Source: Pararoseomonas sp. SCSIO 73927 (GTDB lineage: Bacteria; Pseudomonadota; Alphaproteobacteria; Acetobacterales; Acetobacteraceae). Taken from it: 64,000 bases of DNA. Position 1 is the stretch's first letter; every line of letters begins with the position of its first letter. The position numbers were made by a program, and so were the translations under genes. The notes beneath the pieces are model-generated. The model was not told where the DNA came from. It saw nothing but the letters and a program-made list of their open reading frames with translations, and searched no databases. This document shows positions 1 through 8,742 of this stretch, piece after piece. The stretch is from positions 4,744,001 through 4,808,000 of the forward strand of contig NZ_CP146232.1 in assembly GCF_037040815.1 (NCBI RefSeq). The letters run 5' to 3'.

Positions 1-474
1 GGCGCGGAAGGGCGCGGCGTGAACGTGCTGATGTCCGGCCTGGACTACGAGCGCGCGGTGCTCGCCGGCGGTCCCACCGGCATCATGCAGGCCTGCATGG
101 ACGTGGTGATCCCCTACGTCCACGATCGCCAGCAGTTCGGCCAGCCCATCGGCACCTTCCAGCTCATGCAGGGCAAGCTGGCCGACATGTACACGGTGAT
201 GAACGCCGCGAAATCCTACGTCTACGCCGTGGCGCGCGCCTGCGACCGCGGTCAGACCACGCGCAAGGACGCGGCGGGCGCCATCCTCTACTCCGCCGAG
301 AAGGCGACCTGGATGGCGCTGGAGGCCATCCAGTGCCTCGGCGGCAACGGCTACATCAACGACTACCCGACCGGCCGCCTGCTGCGCGACGCCAAGCTCT
401 ACGAGATTGGCGCCGGCACCAGCGAGATCCGCCGGATGCTGATCGGGCGGGAGCTCTTCAACGAAACGGCCTAG
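1..474 (+). CDS. ivd: Isovaleryl-CoA dehydrogenase, C-terminal part (5' end outside window)
   Basis: This is the last 157 residues of an acyl-CoA dehydrogenase, cut by the left window edge; the reading frame is open from base 1. It would oxidise isovaleryl-CoA to 3-methylcrotonyl-CoA in leucine breakdown, passing electrons to ETF. The segment [12 protein letters not shown] carries the Glu that serves as catalytic base in isovaleryl-CoA dehydrogenases. The flavin-binding stretch [13 protein letters not shown] and the family-typical tail [19 protein letters not shown] follow. The Glu position in this N-terminal segment, rather than near the C-terminus, separates IVD from medium- and short-chain dehydrogenases. 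The next gene is convergent and ends 18 bases away. The IVD call is firm; other leucine-pathway genes would be expected to the left. Confidence 0.9.
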   Translation, partial: GAEGRGVNVLMSGLDYERAVLAGGPTGIMQACMDVVIPYVHDRQQFGQPIGTFQLMQGKLADMYTVMNAAKSYVYAVARACDRGQTTRKDAAGAILYSAEKATWMALEAIQCLGGNGYINDYPTGRLLRDAKLYEIGAGTSEIRRMLIGRELFNETA

Positions 475-492
475 CGCGCGGCGGGAGACAGC

Positions 493-2472
493 CTAGCGCG
501 CTGAACGCGCGGCGGGCCGCCCGCCGCGCACCAGGGACTCGCAGCGATTGTCCTCGCCGGTCCCGAACTGGATGGTGGGCAGAAGCCCGGCGACGGGCGC
601 CACCAGCGCCGCCAGCCCGCCGATGATCCCGCCGCGCGCCGCCAACTCCGTCATGTCCGGCCCGACATCGGGGTTGCGGAAGCTGCCGTCGATGAGGATG
701 GAGGTGGGGATCGCGCCGATCGTGAAGGATTTGGAATCGCTCCGCAGGCGCACGTTCAGCGCCTCCCGCGCGATGTTCACGTTCCCCGTGGCGTTCACGA
801 TCACGTCCTCCGTATCGACGATGACCGTCCGCAGGTTCGCGTTCCCCCGCTGCAGCACGACGTTACCGACGAAGCACTGCACCGTGGTGCGCCCGGGCAC
901 GCCGAGGGCGGAGAGGACCGCGTTGCCGATCCGTAGGCCCGAGAGGTCCACCAGAAGGGCGGAGAGGTTGCCGCCGGACATGCCGAGCGTCACCTCGCCG
1001 TTGCCGCTGCCGAGGATGTCGGCGAAGGACCGCCCCGTGCCGTCGATGCGCGCCCGCCCGTTGATCCGGCCCGCGCCCTCGAAGGTGTTGGTGGCCTGCA
1101 TGAGGCGGGACACGTCCAGGCGCTGGAACTGCACGTCGGCGCGGGCGTGCAGCCGGTTCCCTTCCTGCGGGGTGAGCGCGATGTTGCCGGAGATCTGCCC
1201 GGTGCCGACACCGACCGCCAGAGGCTGCAGGGTGATGGCGCCGTCCTTCACCTCCATCGCCGCGCGCATGTTGTCGAAGGGGATGTTGCGCCCGACGATG
1301 TCGTCCGCCCGGTAGTTCAGGCGCACGTTGGCCGCGTCGATCTTGGGGAAGTTGATCGGGTCGTCCGGCAGCACGCGGCCGCGGGACTCGTTCCGCGCCA
1401 CCTCGCGCCGCTGCTGCGGGCTCTGGCCGCGCGTCGAGGCACGGCCAGGCTCCTCGCCGATGAAGCCGCCGAGATCGGCGAAGTCCACGCGGCGGGACCG
1501 CAGGTCGGCCTCGACAAAGGGCTTCTCCTCGCCGGTCGTGACCGTGATCGTGCCGGAGAGGTCGCTGTTGCCCATGCGGCCGTTGAAGTCGCGGAAGCGT
1601 ACCCGGCCGTCCACGTAGTCCAGCTGCCCGGCGATCTGGTAGTTCGGCGTCTTCGGGATCGGCACCCCGGTCAGCGGCTGCAGCAGCCCCATGTCGGGCC
1701 CGCGCAGCTCCAGGCGGATGTTGGCGCCCTGCAGCTCCAGCGGGTTCTGCAGCGTGCCGTTGAGGCTCACCCGCGTCGGGCCGTTGGCGATCTGCATTTC
1801 GATCGGCCAGGGCTTTCCCGTCTCCTGCAGCGCCAGCACGGCGCCGCCGAGCGCGGTGCCTGCGATGGGCTGGCCGGCATAGGTGCCGCGCGCCTCCACC
1901 GCGATGCGGGGCTGCTCGGTCTCCTCGTCCCGCGTGGCGATCGCCATCTGGAAGTCGGCCCTCAGGCTCGGGATGGCCACGCGGGCCTGGCCCTCCACGA
2001 TCCGCAGCAGCCCGATCCGGGGCGCGGCGGAGGGGCTGTCCGGCGGCGGCGCGGGCTGGCTCTCGCCCGCCGGCTTGCCCGTGCTGAACGCGTAGTTGGT
2101 GCGGCCGTCCTCCAGCGCGCGGGCCTCCACCACCGGGCGGGTCACCTCGATGGCAGGGATGACGATGGCGCGGTCATTCCAGTAGGCCATCACGTCCAGC
2201 CGGGCCATGAGGCGCTCGGCCCGGGCGAATGGCGGGTCCTCGGGGAAGCCGTCGGGGTTGGCCACGCGCACGCCGTCCGCCGAGACCTCAGTCACGCGGC
2301 CCAGGCGGACATGCAGGTGCTCGATCGTCACCTTGCGGCCCAGCGCCGCCGAGGCGCGGGACTCCGCCAGGGGAATGAACCAGTCCCAGGACCAGAAGAT
2401 CACCAGCAGCGCGACCAGGACGGCGGGAACCCCGGTCCAGATCATCCAGCGCGGTACCCGTCGCGTCGCCAT
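493..2472 (-). CDS. AsmA family protein (inner-membrane anchored, periplasmic)
   Basis: A protein of 659 residues with a single N-terminal membrane segment (about residues 10-30) and a long periplasmic body. The first 100 residues contain the AsmA hallmark region on ascending alleles and VTRPVVEARALEDGRTNYAF. The C-terminal third (SGNGEVTLGMSGGNLSALLV onward) is the AsmA_2-like region. AsmA-family proteins are thought to move or organise phospholipid and influence outer-membrane assembly. An upstream in-frame ATG exists at 2490, but GGAGGG sits five bases before the ATG at 2472, so I chose the latter. It lies 98 bases downstream of kdsD on the same strand and may be read with the Kdo genes, which would fit an envelope role. 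The exact substrate is unknown. Confidence 0.85.
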   Translation of the reverse strand: MATRRVPRWMIWTGVPAVLVALLVIFWSWDWFIPLAESRASAALGRKVTIEHLHVRLGRVTEVSADGVRVANPDGFPEDPPFARAERLMARLDVMAYWNDRAIVIPAIEVTRPVVEARALEDGRTNYAFSTGKPAGESQPAPPPDSPSAAPRIGLLRIVEGQARVAIPSLRADFQMAIATRDEETEQPRIAVEARGTYAGQPIAGTALGGAVLALQETGKPWPIEMQIANGPTRVSLNGTLQNPLELQGANIRLELRGPDMGLLQPLTGVPIPKTPNYQIAGQLDYVDGRVRFRDFNGRMGNSDLSGTITVTTGEEKPFVEADLRSRRVDFADLGGFIGEEPGRASTRGQSPQQRREVARNESRGRVLPDDPINFPKIDAANVRLNYRADDIVGRNIPFDNMRAAMEVKDGAITLQPLAVGVGTGQISGNIALTPQEGNRLHARADVQFQRLDVSRLMQATNTFEGAGRINGRARIDGTGRSFADILGSGNGEVTLGMSGGNLSALLVDLSGLRIGNAVLSALGVPGRTTVQCFVGNVVLQRGNANLRTVIVDTEDVIVNATGNVNIAREALNVRLRSDSKSFTIGAIPTSILIDGSFRNPDVGPDMTELAARGGIIGGLAALVAPVAGLLPTIQFGTGEDNRCESLVRGGRPAARSAR

Positions 2473-2570
2473 GCGGTCCCTCCGCTCCATCCGGCCGCAC
2501 GGCCTCCGCCTATAGCGCGCGAGGCGGCCCAGGGTTCACCCGGAAAGGGGCCGGAGGTGGCGCGGGGGGG

Positions 2571-3566
2571 TTAGATCACCCCCGCCCGCAGCAGGTCGTG
2601 CAGGTGGATGATCCCGACAGGCCGGTTGTCCTCCACGACGAAGAGGCTGGTGATCTTGGCGTCCTGCAGCCTGGCGAGCGCCTCCTCCGCCATGGCGTCG
2701 CGCCCGATCACGCGGGGGGCCCGGCCCATCACGTCGGTCACCCGCTCGTTCGCGAAGCCCCGGGCGAAGGCGCGGCGCAGGTCGCCATCGGTCACCACGC
2801 CGACGAGGGCGCCGGCCGGGTTCACCACCGCCGTCACGCCGAAGTGCTTGCGCGTCATCTCCACGATCGCGTCGGAGAGGGTGGCTCCCTCCCGCACCAG
2901 CGGCACGTCCGCGCCGGAGTGCATGAGGTCGCCGACCTTTCGCAGCCGGGAGCCGAGCTTCCCGCCGGGGTGGAACTGCCGGAAGTCGCTGGCGGTGAAG
3001 CCGCGCATCGAGAGGAGCGCCACCGCGAGCGCGTCCCCGATCGCCATCTGCATGGTGGTGGAGGTGGTGGGGGCGAGCCCGTTGGGGCAGGCCTCCGGCA
3101 TCACCGGCAGCACCAGCGGTAGGTCCGCCGCGGCCCCCAGCGCGCTCCCGGCCCGGGAGGTGATGGCGAGCAGGAGCACGCCGAAGCGGCGCGTGTAGGC
3201 GATGATGTCCGAGAGCTCCGGCGCCTCCCCGGACCAGGAGATGGCGAGCACCGCGTCCTCGGGCCGGATCATGCCGAGGTCGCCGTGGCTCGCCTCGCCG
3301 GGGTGGACGAAGTAGGCGGAGGTGCCGGTGGAGGCGAGGGTGGCGGCAATCTTCCGCCCGACATGGCCGGACTTGCCCATCCCCGTCACCATCAGCCGCC
3401 CGCCCAGCTCCTGCACGCGCCGGATGCCCTCCGCCGCCCGCTCGAACTGCGCGCCCAGCGGGCCGTCCAGCGCCGCGCGCAGGGCGGAGAGGCCGTTCGC
3501 CTCCAGTTCCACCGTGCAGCGCGCCGTCGTCAGCGCGTCGCCGCGGACCTCGACCGGATAGTCCAT
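2571..3566 (-). CDS. kdsD: Arabinose-5-phosphate isomerase (KpsF/GutQ family)
   Basis: Converts D-ribulose 5-phosphate to D-arabinose 5-phosphate, the first step toward Kdo for LPS. The 331-residue protein has an N-terminal SIS sugar-isomerase domain (GMGKSGHVGRKIAATLASTG and the HPGEASHGDLGM stretch carrying active-site residues). Two C-terminal CBS domains follow (about 210-325), the normal KdsD layout. The start is preceded by GAGGGGG. It is the third gene of a minus-strand set and begins 36 bases after kdsB ends, so kdsA, kdsB and kdsD supply consecutive Kdo steps. KpsF and GutQ are the same enzyme type in other contexts; the neighbours support the LPS assignment. Confidence 0.95.
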   Translation of the reverse strand: MDYPVEVRGDALTTARCTVELEANGLSALRAALDGPLGAQFERAAEGIRRVQELGGRLMVTGMGKSGHVGRKIAATLASTGTSAYFVHPGEASHGDLGMIRPEDAVLAISWSGEAPELSDIIAYTRRFGVLLLAITSRAGSALGAAADLPLVLPVMPEACPNGLAPTTSTTMQMAIGDALAVALLSMRGFTASDFRQFHPGGKLGSRLRKVGDLMHSGADVPLVREGATLSDAIVEMTRKHFGVTAVVNPAGALVGVVTDGDLRRAFARGFANERVTDVMGRAPRVIGRDAMAEEALARLQDAKITSLFVVEDNRPVGIIHLHDLLRAGVI

Positions 3567-3602
3567 TCTCAGCCCCCTCGCCGGCCCGTCCTGCGCGGCG
3601 CC

Positions 3603-4349
3603 TCAGGCGCGGACGGGCGATGGCCCGGCCAGAATGCGCCGGGCCTGTTCCAGATCCTCGGGGGTGTCCACGCCGAGCGGCACCTCCCCCACTTCCATCG
3701 CGTCGATCCGCATGCCGGCCTCCATCGCGCGCAGCTGCTCCAGCTTCTCCCGCCCCTCGAGGTAGGAGGGCGGCAGGGACACGAAGCGCTCCAGCGCCGC
3801 CCGGCGCCAGGCGTAGAGGCCGATATGGTGGTACAGCGGCCCCTCACCCCAGGGCGCGGTCGCGCGGGTGAAGTAGAGGGCACGAAACCGCCCCTCCCCC
3901 AGCGGCGAGCCGACCATCTTCACCACGCTCGGCGCGAGCCGCTCCTCCTCCCGCCGGATCGGCGCCACGGCCGTGCCGATCGCCACCTCGGCGTCGGCCA
4001 GCGGCAGCGCGGTGGCGCGGACCGTCTCCGGCCGGACCGTCGGCAGGTCCCCCTGGAGGTTGATCACCACGTCGCTGCGGCGGTCCGGGTCGATCCGCCC
4101 CAGCGCCTCGTGGATGCGGTCGGAGCCGGAGGGGTGGTCCTCCCGCGTCATCACCGCCTGGCCACCGGCGGCGCGAACGGCCTCCGCGATCGCGGGCGTG
4201 TCGGTGGCGACCCAAACCGGCCCCACATCCGCCTCCACCGCCCGCCGCCATACGGCGACGATCATCGGCTCCCCGCAGAGATCGGCCAGCGGCTTGCGCG
4301 GCAGGCGCGTGGAGGCGAGGCGCGAGGGGACGAGGACCAGAGGCCTCAC
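3603..4349 (-). CDS. kdsB: 3-deoxy-manno-octulosonate (Kdo) cytidylyltransferase
   Basis: Activates Kdo with CTP to CMP-Kdo in the cytoplasm, the donor for lipid A glycosylation. The 248-residue sequence shows the nucleotide-binding start [17 protein letters not shown], the [12 protein letters not shown] stretch and [11 protein letters not shown], all typical of KdsB. The start codon is GTG (4349-4347) and its bases overlap the kdsA stop as GTGA, indicating translational coupling. Length matches the family. CMP-NeuNAc synthetases are related, but the KdsB motifs and the flanking kdsA and kdsD settle the call. Confidence 0.95.
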   Translation of the reverse strand: MRPLVLVPSRLASTRLPRKPLADLCGEPMIVAVWRRAVEADVGPVWVATDTPAIAEAVRAAGGQAVMTREDHPSGSDRIHEALGRIDPDRRSDVVINLQGDLPTVRPETVRATALPLADAEVAIGTAVAPIRREEERLAPSVVKMVGSPLGEGRFRALYFTRATAPWGEGPLYHHIGLYAWRRAALERFVSLPPSYLEGREKLEQLRAMEAGMRIDAMEVGEVPLGVDTPEDLEQARRILAGPSPVRA

Positions 4350-5209
4350 GCGGCCGCGCCCAGCTGCGTCTTCGCCAGCCGGTCCATCGCGACAAGGTCG
4401 CGCATCAGCCCCTCGAACCTCGAGAGCGGGACCATGTTCGGCCCGTCGGAGGGCGCCCGGTCCGGATCCTCATGCGTCTCGATGAAGAGGCCGGCGACCC
4501 CCACCGCCACCGCCGCCCGCGCCAGCACCGGCACGAACTCCCGCTGCCCGCCGGAGCTGCCGCCGAGCCCGCCGGGCTGCTGCACGGAGTGGGTGGCGTC
4601 GAACACCACCGGCGCGCCCATTCCCGCCATGATGGGCAGGCCGCGGAAGTCGGAGACGAGGGTGTTGTAGCCGAAGCTCGTGCCGCGATCCGTCAGCAGC
4701 ACGTTGGGGTTGCCGGCCTTGGTGATCTTGGCCAGCACGTTCCTCATGTCCCAGGGCGCCAGGAACTGGCCCTTCTTCACGTTCACCGCCCGGCCCGTCG
4801 CGGCGGCGGCCAGCAGCAGGTCCGTCTGCCGGCAGAGGAAGGCGGGGATCTGCAGGATGTCCACCGCCTCCGCCACCGGGGCGCATTGGGCGGCGTCGTG
4901 CACGTCGGTGATGACGGCGAGGCCGAGGCTGTCCCGGATCTCCGCCAGGATCGGCAGGGACCTTTCCATCCCCAGCCCGCGCGGGGCATCGGCGCTGGTG
5001 CGGTTCGCCTTGTCGAAGGAGGTCTTGTAGACGAGGCCGAAGCCCACCCGCGCCGCGATCTCCTTCAGCGCCCCTGCCGTCTCCAGCGCGTGGGCGCGGC
5101 TCTCCAGCTGGCAGGGGCCGGCAATGACAGCGACCGGTAGACGGTTCCCGAAGCGGGCCGAGCGGGTCTCGACAACGGCGCTGGCCTCTGCGGGGGCGGC
5201 TTCGGTCAT
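4346..5209 (-). CDS. kdsA: 3-deoxy-8-phosphooctulonate synthase (Kdo-8-P synthase)
   Basis: Condenses arabinose 5-phosphate with phosphoenolpyruvate to Kdo-8-phosphate. Residues [23 protein letters not shown] and [19 protein letters not shown] are characteristic KdsA signatures, and the TIM-barrel fills the 287 residues. The open frame extends upstream to 5314, but that part is low-complexity. The ATG at 5209 has GAGAGGG just ahead of it and gives the normal family length. It is the first gene of the Kdo set (kdsA-kdsB-kdsD), with a four-base overlap into kdsB. The 185 bases between it and the next gene contain GC-rich inverted repeats but no promoter I could call with confidence. Confidence 0.96.
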   Translation of the reverse strand: MTEAAPAEASAVVETRSARFGNRLPVAVIAGPCQLESRAHALETAGALKEIAARVGFGLVYKTSFDKANRTSADAPRGLGMERSLPILAEIRDSLGLAVITDVHDAAQCAPVAEAVDILQIPAFLCRQTDLLLAAAATGRAVNVKKGQFLAPWDMRNVLAKITKAGNPNVLLTDRGTSFGYNTLVSDFRGLPIMAGMGAPVVFDATHSVQQPGGLGGSSGGQREFVPVLARAAVAVGVAGLFIETHEDPDRAPSDGPNMVPLSRFEGLMRDLVAMDRLAKTQLGAAA

Positions 5210-5394
5210 GCGGTGGCCCTCTCGGCGGTCCTTCGGCGGGGCGCGGGTTGTAGCGCAGCCCGGAACCTGCGCACAGCCGAACCGCCCCGCGCGGCGGGAG
5301 GGCCTCCCCCGCAAGGCGGGCGTCCCAGATGCCGGTCAGGCGCCGGTCGGGTACTGGCCGGGTCCCGGGCCCTGAACTCCGGGCCAGGCGGGCG

Positions 5395-6591
5395 TCAAGT
5401 CCGGATCAGGCCGGGATGGGGGCGCACGGCCTGGCTGTCCGGGAAGACCTGCGCGATGGCAGCGGGGTCGAGCTGCAGGTGTTCCACCATCACGCCCGCC
5501 AGCACGGCGCGCAGGTCCGTGGTGGGGCGAAGGTCCCGCCCCTCGTGCAGCTGCTCCGGCGCCAGCCCTGGCCAGTCGGCGATCACCCGCCCGCCCTTCA
5601 AACGCCCGCCGAGCAGCAGCGCCGCGGTGGCCATGCCGTGATCCGTGCCGCCGGTCCCGTTCAGCCGGGCGGTACGCCCGAACTCCGTCACCACCGCCAC
5701 CACCGTGTCCGGCCAGACCGGGCCCATGCCCTCCCGCAGCGCGCCCAGGGCGTCGTCCAGCGCGCCCAGCCGGTTCGCAAGGTTGCCGCGCGCCGTCCCC
5801 TGGGAGGCGTGGGTGTCCCAGCCGTTCAGCCCCAGCGCGGCGACGCGCGGGCCGTCCGGCCGGGCCATGATCCGGGCCGCGGCCGCGGCCTCCGTCACGA
5901 AGTTCGGGCGGCCGCGCACGCGCTCGGCGCCGGGCTGGCCGGGCGGTACCTCCTGCATCATGTGATCCAGCATCGCGCCGGAGCGCAGCGCCTCCGCCAG
6001 GCGGGGATCACGCGCCTCGTAGAGGTCCAGCAGCCGCGCCACGAGGTCCTCGTCGGCGTAGCGGAACTGCTGCAGCTGCCAGGTCTCCACCGGGGCCGGG
6101 CCCTGCATGATCACCGGCACCACCGGCGCCACCGCCAGGCCCTTTGGCGGCGCGACGCGGCCGGCGCGCGGCAGGGCGACGAGGGCGCGGTTCAGCCAGC
6201 CCGTGCGCTCCCCCGTGGTCACGCGCGGAAGCCCGCTCTCAAGCACGTCCTGGCCGTCGAAGTGGGAGCGGCCGCGGTAGGGGGTATGGGCGGCGTGCAG
6301 CGCCAGGGCCTCCCCCTCCCGGATCATCCCGAGGAGCTTCGGCATGTTGGCGTGCAGGGCGAACATGCCGTCCAGCGGCACGGAGTCCCCGGCATCCGCC
6401 CCCCGCAGGGCCGCAAAGGCGGGGTCTCCCACGGGCTGCAGCATGGAGATGCCGTCCAGCCCGCCGCGCAGGATCACCACCAGCAGCCGGGGATCCCGCC
6501 CCGCGGCGCGGGCCAGCCGGGGCAGGTAGGGCCAGGCGAAGAGCGAGCCGAGGCCGCCGAGGACGGCGCGGCGCATCACGGGATGGGTCAT
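5395..6591 (-). CDS. DUF1501 family protein, Tat-type signal
   Basis: A 398-residue DUF1501 protein. The ATG at 6591 begins a signal with MRRAVLGGLG and a hydrophobic stretch, as in Tat substrates. The mature part starts with LLVVILRGGLDG, then HFDGQDVLESG, GWDTHASQG and the metal-site-like VVTEFGRTARLNGTGGTDHG, all conserved across DUF1501 and related to sulfatase/phosphatase folds. Biochemical function is not established. Members usually sit directly behind a DUF1800 gene; here the upstream neighbour is instead a small unknown protein (6731-7042). The open frame runs upstream to 6861 but the extra part is junk-like. Export to the periplasm is likely. Confidence 0.85.
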   Translation of the reverse strand: MTHPVMRRAVLGGLGSLFAWPYLPRLARAAGRDPRLLVVILRGGLDGISMLQPVGDPAFAALRGADAGDSVPLDGMFALHANMPKLLGMIREGEALALHAAHTPYRGRSHFDGQDVLESGLPRVTTGERTGWLNRALVALPRAGRVAPPKGLAVAPVVPVIMQGPAPVETWQLQQFRYADEDLVARLLDLYEARDPRLAEALRSGAMLDHMMQEVPPGQPGAERVRGRPNFVTEAAAAARIMARPDGPRVAALGLNGWDTHASQGTARGNLANRLGALDDALGALREGMGPVWPDTVVAVVTEFGRTARLNGTGGTDHGMATAALLLGGRLKGGRVIADWPGLAPEQLHEGRDLRPTTDLRAVLAGVMVEHLQLDPAAIAQVFPDSQAVRPHPGLIRT

Positions 6592-6730
6592 GCCTTCGGG
6601 ACCTCCGGGCGGAAGCGCGGCGGGCGGGCCGCCAGCCCCCGACATGCGTCCGCCGCCGGGTCCATTGCAAGCGCCGCCCGCCGCGCGATGCAAACGGTAA
6701 CGCGGGACAGACGATGGCAGCGGGTTTCGC

Positions 6731-7042
6731 TCAGATGAACTGGCCGCGTAGAAAGCCGAGCGCGGGAAGCGGCCGCCAGCTCCGGGGCAGGTCCGCCCGG
6801 CGGATAGAGGAGACGCTGTAGTTCGGCAACGGCATCCCCGAGCCCCGCAGGAAGGAGGCATAGGCCCGAACCTGCTGCTCCCGCCAGCTCCGGTCCGCGT
6901 CCGCGGCGGCGCGGCTGGCGTGGATCTCGGCGATCCGGGTCTTGCGGCCGATGGCCGCGACCACGGCCCAGAGCCGGTCCTCGCGCGCCCGGCTGAGGCT
7001 GAGCACGGGTGCGGGGGGCGCCCCCTCGGCCGTCCCGCTCAT
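6731..7042 (-). CDS. Hypothetical small protein upstream of the DUF1501 gene
   Basis: A 103-residue protein with no domain I recognise. It has a short low-complexity start, an Arg/Ala-rich probable helix (RWAV... to RSWREQQVRAYASFL, about residues 22-65) and a hydrophobic, Pro-rich tail ending LPALGFLRGQFI. No signal peptide or membrane segment is evident. I placed the start at ATG 7042 (MSGTAEG); the frame continues upstream to 7198 through a 15-base tandem duplication, which argues that the upstream part is non-coding. It is on the same strand as the DUF1501 gene, 139 bases before it. Existence as a gene rests on codon pattern and a plausible hydrophilic composition only. Confidence 0.45.
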   Translation of the reverse strand: MSGTAEGAPPAPVLSLSRAREDRLWAVVAAIGRKTRIAEIHASRAAADADRSWREQQVRAYASFLRGSGMPLPNYSVSSIRRADLPRSWRPLPALGFLRGQFI

Positions 7043-7055
7043 GCCCCCGGCCCCT

Positions 7056-7085
7056 TTGATGAAGCGCCGGTTGATGAAGCGCCGG
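7056..7085. repeat. Tandem duplication, 2 x 15 bp
   Basis: The 15-base unit TTGATGAAGCGCCGG occurs twice back to back (7056-7070 and 7071-7085), just upstream of the ATG at 7042 of the small minus-strand gene. A second short direct repeat, CGTGCAAGGGC, occurs at 7142-7152 and 7155-7165. They look like local slippage duplications in the leader region; no function is visible. Confidence 0.8.
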
Positions 7086-7238
7086 CCCCGCTGCGCCCGG
7101 TTCTCGCGTGCATCCCGGGAATCTGTGGCTGCGTCGAGCCACGTGCAAGGGCTGCGTGCAAGGGCCGCGGGGCGGCCCGGTCCAGCGGCCAACCGCAACG
7201 ATGTCCCCGCGAAGCCGGTCCGGGAACGCCCTTTGGCC

Positions 7239-8549
7239 TCAGCCCGCCATCAGGGGCGGCGGCATCGAGGCCGGATCGAGGATCGCGCCCTGCGCCGCGA
7301 GCACCCGCCGGACCTCCGCCGGGTCCGCCCCGCCCGGCCCGCCACCCCCATCCGCGAGGAGCGCCGCGGCCACCCCGGCCGCCTGGCCGGTGGCGAAGGC
7401 GGTGCCCATGACGCGAAGGGAGGCGCCGGCCTCGCGGTCCCCGTCGGCCGTCCGCCCGGCGGCGAAGAGGTTCGGCGTGTCCGCGCTGATGAGGCAGCGC
7501 AGGGGGATGTCGTAGGTGCCGCCCCCTTCCCGCTCCCGCCCCGGCGGGTAGATGAAGCTGCTCTCCAGCGTCTCGCGGTCGTGCCACTCAACGCCCCAGG
7601 CGCCGAGGGCCACCGCGTCCTCGAAGCGGCGGCCGGCGGTGATGTCCTGCCATGACAGCTGGAGCCGGCCGTCGATGTGCCGGCTCTCCCGCGTGCCGAA
7701 ATCCGGGCCGGTGGAGGCGAGGTAGGCGCGCTCCCACCCCGGCAGGGCGCGCAGCGCCTCCAGATAGGCCCAGGCCTGGGCGCGGCCGTCCATCTCGGCC
7801 CGGCTCATGCCCAGGGCGTCGCGCGGGTCGTAGCGCTCGCTCGCGAGGTAGCAGACCACGTCGCCGGAGATCGGCAAGCGGGTGACGACGCTGCGCTTCT
7901 TCGTCAGCGGGCCGACGCCGCGGGCCATCGCCGCCTCCACCGCCCGCGTCACGGCCTCGGCGGAGACCTCCGCGCCGGGTGCCACTCCACCGAAGCGGGT
8001 GCCGAGCGTGCCGAGGTTCACCGCGCCGTTGTTGCCGTAGCGGGTGGAAGCGCCGGCGAAATGGGCCAGGTCGCAATCACCGCTGGCGTCCACGAAGGCG
8101 GCGGCCTCCAGCGAGCGGAGGCCGGAATGGTCGGCCACCTCCACTGAGCGGACCAGCCCGCCCTCTCGCCGGGCGGCGGCGACGAAGGAGTGCAGCAGCA
8201 CCTCCACCCCCGCCTCGCGGCACAGCTCGTCGAGCGCCCGCTTGACCCCTTCCGGGTCGAAGACGACGAAGACGCCGCGGTGGCGCTGCGGGGGCGTCAC
8301 CGCGCCCCAGCGGCGCAGACGCGCCATCACCTCCTCCGCCACCCCGGCCACAGCCTGCTGCGGGCGCTCCCCGAGGGTGTAGAGGCCGCAATAGGTGAGC
8401 ACGTTGCGCATCGTGGCCGCGCCACCGAGGCAGCCCGCCGCCTCGACGAGGCCGACGCGCGCGCCCTGGCGCGCCGCGCCCAGGGCTGCACCCACCCCGG
8501 CCGAGCCGCCGCCCGCCACCAGCACGTCGTACCGCTCCGGCCCTGTCAC
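7239..8549 (-). CDS. FAD-dependent oxidoreductase (FAD_oxidored/PF12831 type)
   Basis: A 436-residue flavoprotein. An N-terminal dinucleotide-binding fold is clear (DVLVAGGGSAGVGAALGAAR, then a Glu at the end of the second strand in GLVEAAGCLGGAAT). A C-terminal FAD-contact region follows (FAAGRTADGDREAGASLRVMG). These are the usual marks of the large FAD_oxidored family, whose members act on sugars and other small molecules or are uncharacterised; the substrate is unknown. No signal peptide is seen, so it is cytoplasmic. It diverges from an exported beta-propeller gene across 193 bases. Alternative names in databases would be 'FAD-dependent oxidoreductase' or 'glucose-inhibited division protein-like'; neither tells its reaction. 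Confidence 0.8.
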   Translation of the reverse strand: MTGPERYDVLVAGGGSAGVGAALGAARQGARVGLVEAAGCLGGAATMRNVLTYCGLYTLGERPQQAVAGVAEEVMARLRRWGAVTPPQRHRGVFVVFDPEGVKRALDELCREAGVEVLLHSFVAAARREGGLVRSVEVADHSGLRSLEAAAFVDASGDCDLAHFAGASTRYGNNGAVNLGTLGTRFGGVAPGAEVSAEAVTRAVEAAMARGVGPLTKKRSVVTRLPISGDVVCYLASERYDPRDALGMSRAEMDGRAQAWAYLEALRALPGWERAYLASTGPDFGTRESRHIDGRLQLSWQDITAGRRFEDAVALGAWGVEWHDRETLESSFIYPPGREREGGGTYDIPLRCLISADTPNLFAAGRTADGDREAGASLRVMGTAFATGQAAGVAAALLADGGGGPGGADPAEVRRVLAAQGAILDPASMPPPLMAG

Positions 8550-8705
8550 GGCGCGCCTCCCCTTCCCTTTCCACCGGGCTAGCCCGCCGCCGAGGCCGCG
8601 TCCATCGCCTGCCCTCGGCGGGGCCGTGATGGTGCATCCCTGCGCCGGGCGGCGAAGGAGGCGCGTCGATTGCCCGGCCAGGGCCAGTGCTGCTACTGAG
8701 AGCCA

Positions 8706-8721
8706 ATCGCAAACCTGCGAT
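8706..8721. promoter_or_regulatory. Inverted repeat, candidate operator upstream of the beta-propeller gene
   Basis: ATCGCA-AACC-TGCGAT is a perfect six-base inverted repeat, flanked farther out by CTGAG ... CTCAG, making a nested dyad 22 bases before the ATG at 8743. It could be an operator or a hairpin in the leader. I could not match it to a known regulator; it does not fit the Fur pattern well. Confidence 0.4.
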
Positions 8722-8742
8722 CCTCAGAAGGCAAGGCCAGCA

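Noticed and set aside
7142-7165. Short direct repeat as a possible CRISPR or integration scar
   Set aside because: Only two 11-base copies two bases apart; no array, no spacer pattern and no mobile gene nearby.
8695-8711. Possible second Fur box before the beta-propeller gene
   Set aside because: TGAGAGCCAATCGCA matches the 7-1-7 pattern at only about nine positions, too weak in this GC-rich sequence.
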